A stretch of 64,000 bases of DNA from Arenicola marina (Eukaryota > Annelida > Polychaeta > Arenicolidae): assembly GCA_964019135.1 (NCBI GenBank), contig OZ025263.1:18267123-18331122 (forward strand), given 5' to 3'. Below the pieces are notes generated by a model. The model was given only the letters and a program-made list of their open reading frames with translations, ran no database searches and was not told where the DNA came from. Positions 57,701 to 64,000 of this stretch are shown here, one piece after another. The position numbers and the translations under genes were made by a program. Within the stretch, counting starts at the first letter, position 1. Each line of letters begins with the position of its first letter.

Positions 57701-60700
57701 GACAACCGCTATCTCGCCATGTTCTGGAGCTGTATAGGAAGACAACCACTATCCCGCCATGCCCTGGAGCTGCATAGGATGACAACCGCTATCTCGCCAT
57801 GTTCTGGAGCTGTATAGGAAGACAACCACTATCTCGTCATGTTCTGGAGCTGTATAGGAAGAAAACCGCTATCCCGCCATGTTCTGGAGCTGTATGGGAA
57901 GACAACCGCTATCCCGCCACGTTCTGGAGCTGTATAGGAAGACAACCGCTATCCCGTCATGTTCTGGAGCTGTATGGGAAGACAACCGCTATCCCGCCAC
58001 GTTCTGGAGCTGTATAGGAAGACAACCGCTATCCCGCCATGTTCTGGAGCTGTAGAGGAAGACAACCGCTATCCCGTCATGTTCTGGAGCTGTATGGGAA
58101 GACAACCGCTATCCCGCCATGTTCTGGAGCTGTATAGGAAGACAACCGCTATCCCGTCATGTTCTGGAGCTGTATGGGAAGACAACCGCTATCCCGCCAC
58201 GTTCTGGAGCTGTATAGGAAGACAACCGCTATCCCGCCATGTTCTGGAGCTGTATAGGAAGACAACCGCTATCTCGCCATGTTCTGGAGCTGCATAGGAA
58301 GACAACCGCTATCCCGCCATGCGCTGGAGTTGTATAGGAAGACAACCGCTATCTCGCCATGTTCTGGAGCTGCATAGGAAGACAACCGCTATCCCGCCAT
58401 GTTCTGGAGCTGTATAGGAAGACAACCGATATCCCGCCATGTTCTGGAGCTGTATAGGAAGACAACCACTATCCCGCCATGTTCTGGAGCTGTATAGGAA
58501 GACAACCGCTATCTCGCCATGTTCTGGAGCTGCATAGGAAGACAACCGCTATCCCGCCATGTTCTGGAGCTGTATAGGAAGACAACCGCTATCCCGCCAT
58601 GTTCTGGAGCTGTATAGGAAGACAACCGCTATCTCGCCATGTTCTGGAGCTGCATAGGAAGACAACCGCTATCCCGCCATGCGCTGGAGTTGTATAGGAA
58701 GACAACCGCTATGTCGCCATGTTCTGGAGCTGTATAGGAGGACAACCGCTATCCCGCCATGTTCTGGAGCTGTATGGGAAGACAACCGCTATCCCGCCAT
58801 GTTCTGGAGCTGTATAGGAGGACAACCGCTATCGCGCCATGTTCTGGAGCTGTATAAGAAGACAACCGCTATCCCGCCATGTTCGGGAGCTGTATAGGAA
58901 GACAACCGCTATCCCGCCATGTTCTGGAGCTGTATAGGAGGACAACCGCTATCCCGCCATGTTCTGGAGCTGTATAAGAAGACAACCGCTATCCCGCCAT
59001 GTTCGGGAGCTGTATAGGAAGCCAACCGCTATCCCGCCATGTTCTGGAGCTGTATAGGAAGACAACCGCTATCCGGCCATGTTCTGGAGCTGTATAGAAA
59101 GATAACCGCTATCCCGACTTGTTCTGGAGCTGTATAGGAAGACAACCGCTATTTCGCCATGTTCTGGAGCTGTATAGGAAGACAACCGCTATCCCGCCAT
59201 GTTCTGGAGCTGTATAGGAAGACAACCGCTATCCGGCCATGTTCTGGAGCTGTATAGAAAGATAACCGCTATCCCGACTTGTTCTGGAGCTGTATAGGAA
59301 GACAACCGCTATCTCGCCATGTTCTGGAGCTGTATAGGAAGACAACCGCTATCCCGCCATGTTCTGGAGCTGTAGAGGAAGACAACCGCTATCCGGCCAT
59401 GTTCTGGAGCTGTATAGGAAGACAACCTCTATCCCGCCATGTCGTGGAGCTCTATAGGAAACAACCGCTATCTCGCCATGTTCTGGAGCTGCATAGGAAG
59501 ACAACCGCTATCCCGCCATGTTCTGGAGCTGTATAGGATGACAAACGCTATCTCGCCATGCCCTGGAGCTGTATAGGATGACAACCGCTATCTCGCCATG
59601 TTCTGGAGCTGTATAGGAAGACAACCGCTATCCGGCCATGTTCTGGAGCTGTATAGGAAGACAACCGCTATCCCGCCATGTTCTGGAGCTGTATAGGAAG
59701 ACAACCGCTATCTCGCCATGTTCTGGAGCTGTATAGGAAGACAACCGCTATCTCGCCATGTTCTGGAGCTGCATAGGAAGACAACCGCTATTTCGCCATG
59801 TTCTGGAGCTGTATAGGATGACAACCGCTATCCCGCCATGTTCTGGAGCTGCATAGGAAGACAACCGCAATCCGGCCATGTTCTGGAGCTGTATAGGATG
59901 ACAACCGCTATCCCGCCATGTTCTGGAGCTGTATAGGAAGACAACCACTATCTCGCCATGTTCTGGAGCTGTAGAGGAAGACAACCGCTATCCCGCCATG
60001 TTCTGGAGCTGTATAGGATGACAACCGCTATCCCGCCATGTTCTGGAGCTGTATAGGAAGACAACCGCTATCTCGCCATGTTCTGGAGCTGTATAGGAAG
60101 ACAACCGCTATCCGGCCATGTTCTGGAGCTGTATAGGAAGACAACCGCTATCTCGCCATGTTCTGGAGCTGTATAGGAAGACAACCGCTATCTCGCCATG
60201 TTCTGGAGCTGTATAGGAAGACAACCGCTATCCCGCCATGTCGTGGAGCTCTATAGGAAGACAACCGCTATCTCGCCATGTTCTGGAGCTGCATAGGAAG
60301 ACAACCGCTATCCCGCCATGTCGTGGAGCTCTATAGGAAGACAACCGCTATCTCGCCATGTTCTGGAGCTGCATAGGAAGACAACCGCTATCCCGCCATG
60401 TTCTGGAGCTGCATAGGAAGACAACCGCTATCCCGCCATGTTCTGGAGCTGTATAGGATGACAACCGCTATCTCGCCATGTTCTGGAGCTGTATAGGAAG
60501 ACAACCGCTATCCCGCCATGTTCTGGAGCTGTATGGGAAGACAACCGCTATCCCGCCACGTTCTGGAGCTGTATAGGAAGACAACCGCTATCCCGCCATG
60601 TTCTGGAGCTGTAGAGGAAGACAACCGCTGTCCGGCCATGTTCTGGAGCTGTATAGGAGGACAACCGCTATCTCGCCATGTTCTGGAGCTGTAGAGGAAG

Positions 60701-62840
60701 ACAACCGTTATCTCGCCATGTTCTGGAGCTGTATAGGAAGACAACCGCTATCTCGCCATGTTCTGGAGTTGTATAGGAAGACAACCGCTATCTCGCCATG
60801 TTCTGGAGCTGCATAGGAAGACAACCGCTATCTCGCCATGTTCTGGAGCTGTATAGGAAGACAACCGCTATCCCGACTTGTTCTGGAGCTGCATAGGAAG
60901 ACAACCGCTATCTCGCCATGTTCTGGAGCTGCATAGGAAGACAACCGCTATCTCGCCATGTTCTGGAGCTGCATAGGAAGACAACCGCTATCTCGCCATG
61001 TTCTGGAGCTGTATAGGAAGACAACCGCTATCTCGCCATGTTCTGGAGTTGTATAGGAAGACAACCGCTATCCCGACTTGTTCTGGAGCTGCATAGGAAG
61101 ACAACCGCTATCCCGCCATGCCCTGGAGCTGTATAGGATGACAACCGCTATCTCGCCATGTTCTGGAGCTGTATAGGAAGACAACCGCTATCCCGACTTG
61201 TTCTGGAGCTGCATAGGAAGACAACCGCTATCCCGCCATGTTCTGGAGCTGTATAGGATGACAACCGCTATCCGGCCATGTTCTGGAGCTGTATAGGAAG
61301 ACAACCGCTATCTCGCCATGTTCTGGAGCTGTATAGGATGACAACCGCTATCCGGCCATGTTCTGGAGCTGTATAGGAAGACAACCGCTATCCAGCCATG
61401 TTCTGGAGCTGTATAGGAAGACAACCGCTATTTCGCCATGTTCTGGAGCTGTATAGGAAGACAACCGCTATCTCGCCATGTTCTGGAGCTGTATAGGATG
61501 ACAACCGCTATCCGGCCATGTTCTGGAGCTGTATAGGAAGACAACCACTATCCCGCCATGCCCTGGAGCTGTATAGGATGACAACCGCTATCTGGCCATG
61601 TTCTGGAGCTGTATAGGATGACAACCGCTATCCTGCCATGTTCTGGAGCTGTATAGGAAGACAACCGCTATCTCGCCATGTTCTGGAGCTGTATAGGATG
61701 ACAACCGCTATCTGGCCATGTTCTGGAGCTGTATAGGAAGACAACCACTATCCCGCCATGCCCTGGAGCTGTATAGGATGACAACCGCTATCTGGCCATG
61801 TTCTGGAGCTGTATAGGATGACAACCGCTATCCTGCCATGTTCTGGAGCTGTATAGGAAGACAACCGCTATCTCGCCATGTTCTGGAGCTGTATAGGATG
61901 ACAACCGCAATCTGGCCATGTTCTGGAGCTGTATAGGAAGACAACCGCTATCTCGCCATGTTCTGGAGCTGTATAGGATGACAACCGGTATCTCGCCATG
62001 TTCTGGAGCTGTATAGGAAGACAACCGCTATCTCGCCATGTTCTGGAGCTGTATAGGTAGACAACCGCTATCCGGCCATGTTCTGGAGCTGTATAGGAAG
62101 ACAACCGCTATCTCGCCATGTTCTGGAGCTGTATAGGATGACAACCGCTATCTGGCCATGTTCTGGAGCTGTATAGAAAGACAACCACTATCCCGCCATG
62201 CCCTGGAGCTGTATAGGATGACAACCGCTATCTGGCCATGTTCTGGAGCTGTATAGGATGACAACCGCTATCCGGCCATGTTCTGGAGCTGTATAGGATG
62301 ACAACCGCTATCCGGCCATGTTCTGGAGCTGTATAGGATGACAACCGCTATCCGGCCATGTTCTGGAGCTGTATAGGAAGACAACCGCTATCCCGCCATG
62401 TTCTGGAGCTGTATAGGAAGACAACCGCTATCCGGCCATGTTCTGGAGCTGTATAGGAAGACAACCGCTATCTCGCCATGTTCTGGAGCTGTATAGGATG
62501 ACAACCACTATCTCGCCATGTTCTGGAGCTGTATAGGAAGACAACCACTATCTCGCCATGTTCTGGAGCTGTATAGGAAGACAACCGCTATCCCGCCATG
62601 TTCTGGAGCTGTATAGGAAGACAACCGCTATCCCGCCATGTTCTGGAGCTGTATAGGAAGACAACCGCTATCTGGCCATGTTCTGGAGCTGTATAGGAAG
62701 ACAACCGCTATCCGGCCATGTTCTGGAGCTGTATAGGAAGACAACCGCTATCCCGCCATGTTCTGGCGCTGTATAGGAAGACAACCGCTATCCCGCCATG
62801 TTCTGGAGCTGTATAGGAAGACAACCGCTATCGATCAAGC
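48729..62840 (+). repeat. 40-bp satellite, about 352 units
   Basis: Unit: CCGCCATGTTCTGGAGCTGT followed by ATAGGAAGACAACCGCTATC. The phase is exactly 40 bp from 48729 to about 59460, where one base is lost and the phase shifts. Diagnostic variants sit at fixed places: TCCGG/TCTCG/TCCCG before CCAT, TATGG or TAGAG for TATAG, and CCACT for CCGCT. Large blocks of the array are near-identical. No unrelated DNA interrupts it. All open frames here come from the repeat. Confidence 0.99.
49561..58100 (+). repeat. Three higher-order blocks of 2.7-2.9 kb inside the 40-bp satellite
   Basis: The same order of unit variants occurs at 49561-52480 (73 units), 52481-55200 (68 units) and 55201 to about 58100. 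Block 2 lacks five consecutive units (200 bp) near 53440 relative to blocks 1 and 3. I saw only scattered single-base differences between blocks, for example at 53318 in block 2 and at about 57098 and 57480 in block 3. This indicates recent large-scale tandem amplification, or an assembly expansion. Confidence 0.9.
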
Positions 62841-63220
62841 AATTTACCCGGGCACTTATCGACTTGCGCTATTAATATGTTCATCCACACCTCCCATGTT
62901 ATTTCACTGGGACAAAGACTCACATATTCAAAAAACACTCGCGGATTATTGACCCTCTCCCAGTGAAACACCCGCTGAATCATTGATGGGGAAGGAAAAG
63001 AACAGCACCGATGACACCTTCAGACAGTGAAAGGATCATTACTGGGAGGCTAGTTGATGCGCTGTCCCTCTGCAAGACGTGAAAAAAGTGCAAGTGAAAT
63101 AGTCGCAAGGATGAATTATTTCTCACGTGAATAATTTGTGTAATGTTCTACCGTGTAAAATACACGTGCACTAGACAGAAAATTGGTTCGATTTTCTGTG
63201 CTGGAAAAATTACGCACATA

Positions 63221-63410
63221 TATTCGCCTTAAGATGAGATGGTCAATTAATTAATGCTTTTATGAATCACCAGCTTGAGGCACACGTTTCAAAGTTGTAC
63301 ACTGAACAACCAACAATGATAGAATTTCATATCTTGTGGGATAGCCATGACATTTAATGTTAATTTCAACCAGTTCTTTCCACTCAGTTCTCAAGTCAGA
63401 CTATTTGGCT
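63221..63410 (+). repeat. Dispersed repeat, second copy without tandem expansion
   Basis: Homologous to 47217-47506 but with only one copy of the ATATCTTGTGGG word (near 63330-63341). It therefore shows the likely ancestral form of the element. Confidence 0.7.
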
Positions 63411-63623
63411 GTCCTGTACCTTTTGGTAGATTCATCCCTACTGGTTTATACATATTCATGTGTGAGCCCCATGTCTATATATTAATGCAATAATAATTCA
63501 CCAATAAGATATCTTCTGTTTCTCCAAACCCCCAGTGCACGACCCAGGAGAGAAATCCGTCCAGGCCAATTTAATCATGGTCATGGCCTGAGCCAATTAA
63601 ATCCCTAGATATATCGACTGGCT

Positions 63624-63647
63624 GTCACGTGACCACATGACCACGTG
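63624..63647. promoter_or_regulatory. Pair of E-box palindromes
   Basis: GTCACGTGAC (63624-63633) is a perfect 10-bp palindrome of the type bound by bHLH-zip factors such as USF and TFEB/MITF; a second CACGTG lies at 63642-63647. No gene start was recognised nearby in the window. Confidence 0.4.
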
Positions 63648-63751
63648 ACCCCGCCAGGTGTCTTCCGAAGCAGAACGTAAACTTCGCGTGACACGGAAAA
63701 ATAGGAAAAATATCATGGATGTTTTAAGCCAGTTTTGCGCAACTCGAATCA

Positions 63752-63830
63752 CGTGCGGGGTTCGAACCCTCTGTGGATCCGCCCCTACTGAGGGCCGACT
63801 GGGCGCGTTGCCCTTGTCACTGCACGTGCA
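63752..63830 (-). mobile_element. tRNA-like SINE remnant
   Basis: A perfect B-box-like GGTTCGAACC (63759-63768) with, on the minus strand, an A-box-like TGACAAGGGCAACGCGCCC upstream at a suitable distance. The B box is palindromic, so orientation rests on the A box. The folded structure does not look like an intact tRNA. Confidence 0.5.
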
Positions 63831-64000
63831 CGCCGCTCCATGGCCGAATGCCAAAGTCAAGGATGACGTCATCAGTACAACAGATCCTTCGGCTTTCTCC
63901 ATGTACCTTATCATCAATTATCTTATACACATATTTATAAGATACATACATATAAGTTTACAGATGTGCACACATACTTATAATATGTATAGAATGATGT

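Larger units (their letters stand above)
62841..64000. other. Right flank of the 40-bp satellite, no gene seen
   Basis: Mostly unique AT-rich DNA. It contains an 11-bp inverted repeat (TTTCACTGGGA at 62902-62912, TCCCAGTGAAA at 62958-62968), a 9-bp perfect hairpin (ACAGAAAAT at 63175-63183, ATTTTCTGT at 63191-63199), a dispersed repeat copy, an E-box pair and a SINE-like segment. A CRE, TGACGTCA, lies at 63863-63870. Confidence 0.5.

Noticed and set aside
48839..62104. Dozens of 72-178-codon frames
   Set aside because: The 40-bp satellite repeats its frame every 120 bp; the peptides are copies of one another.
63752..63830. Functional tRNA gene
   Set aside because: Only the B box is good; acceptor and anticodon stems do not form properly, so a SINE remnant is more likely.
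63597..63917. 106-codon minus-strand frame
   Set aside because: It covers the tRNA-like SINE and E-box region; no domain.

Overview
This is nuclear DNA from an animal, most likely an invertebrate bilaterian. The evidence is one clear exon of a voltage-gated potassium channel with a eukaryotic splice donor, a decayed non-LTR retrotransposon, several tRNA-derived SINE-like elements, a MITE with terminal inverted repeats, and CTCF-like motifs. The abundance of minisatellites and the tRNA-SINE/non-LTR mix fit a marine invertebrate, but nothing here identifies the species. Coordinates, repeat periods and copy numbers were worked out by eye; no alignment or database search was run.

The window is dominated by tandem repeats. 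I count about 20 separate arrays with base periods of 11 to 51 bp, covering more than half of it. From left to right: a first copy (1-6038) of a several-kb block, ending inside a 19-bp satellite at a 200-N gap (6039-6238); a 41-bp minisatellite (6766-8394); 33-bp, 11-bp and ~38-bp arrays (9218-10250); a short promoter-like stretch (10570-10672); a second copy of the first block (10724 to about 18380) containing a 26-bp satellite and running into a 7.9-kb 19-bp satellite (16920-24800); a mosaic of SINE, MITE, minisatellites and retrotransposon remains (25200-33670); a chain of arrays built on 15-bp and 12-bp units (34166-37195); a 51-bp array (37765-38866); the potassium-channel exon on the minus strand (40535-41641) with its upstream region; more minisatellites and SINEs (42245-47985); a 14.1-kb 40-bp satellite (48729-62840) with near-identical blocks of 2.7-2.9 kb; and a right flank without a recognisable gene.

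The only confident protein-coding feature is the first coding exon of a Kv channel: a Zn-binding T1 domain preceded by long His-rich and acidic low-complexity tracts. The exon ends in phase 0 just before S1. The transmembrane exons should lie at lower coordinates on the minus strand, but I did not find them. All other long open frames are stop-free translations of tandem repeats.

The two large copies at the left, the 200-N gap between them and the indel-rich state of the first suggest that 1-6038 may be an unpurged alternative haplotype rather than a true duplication. The most interesting biology is the repeat architecture: a 19-bp satellite that carries an inverted CCAAT box pair in every unit, two large satellites with higher-order structure, an apparent case of minisatellite birth inside a dispersed element (47306-47452 against the single-copy state near 63330), and CTCF-like motifs oriented convergently on either side of the 19-bp satellite.
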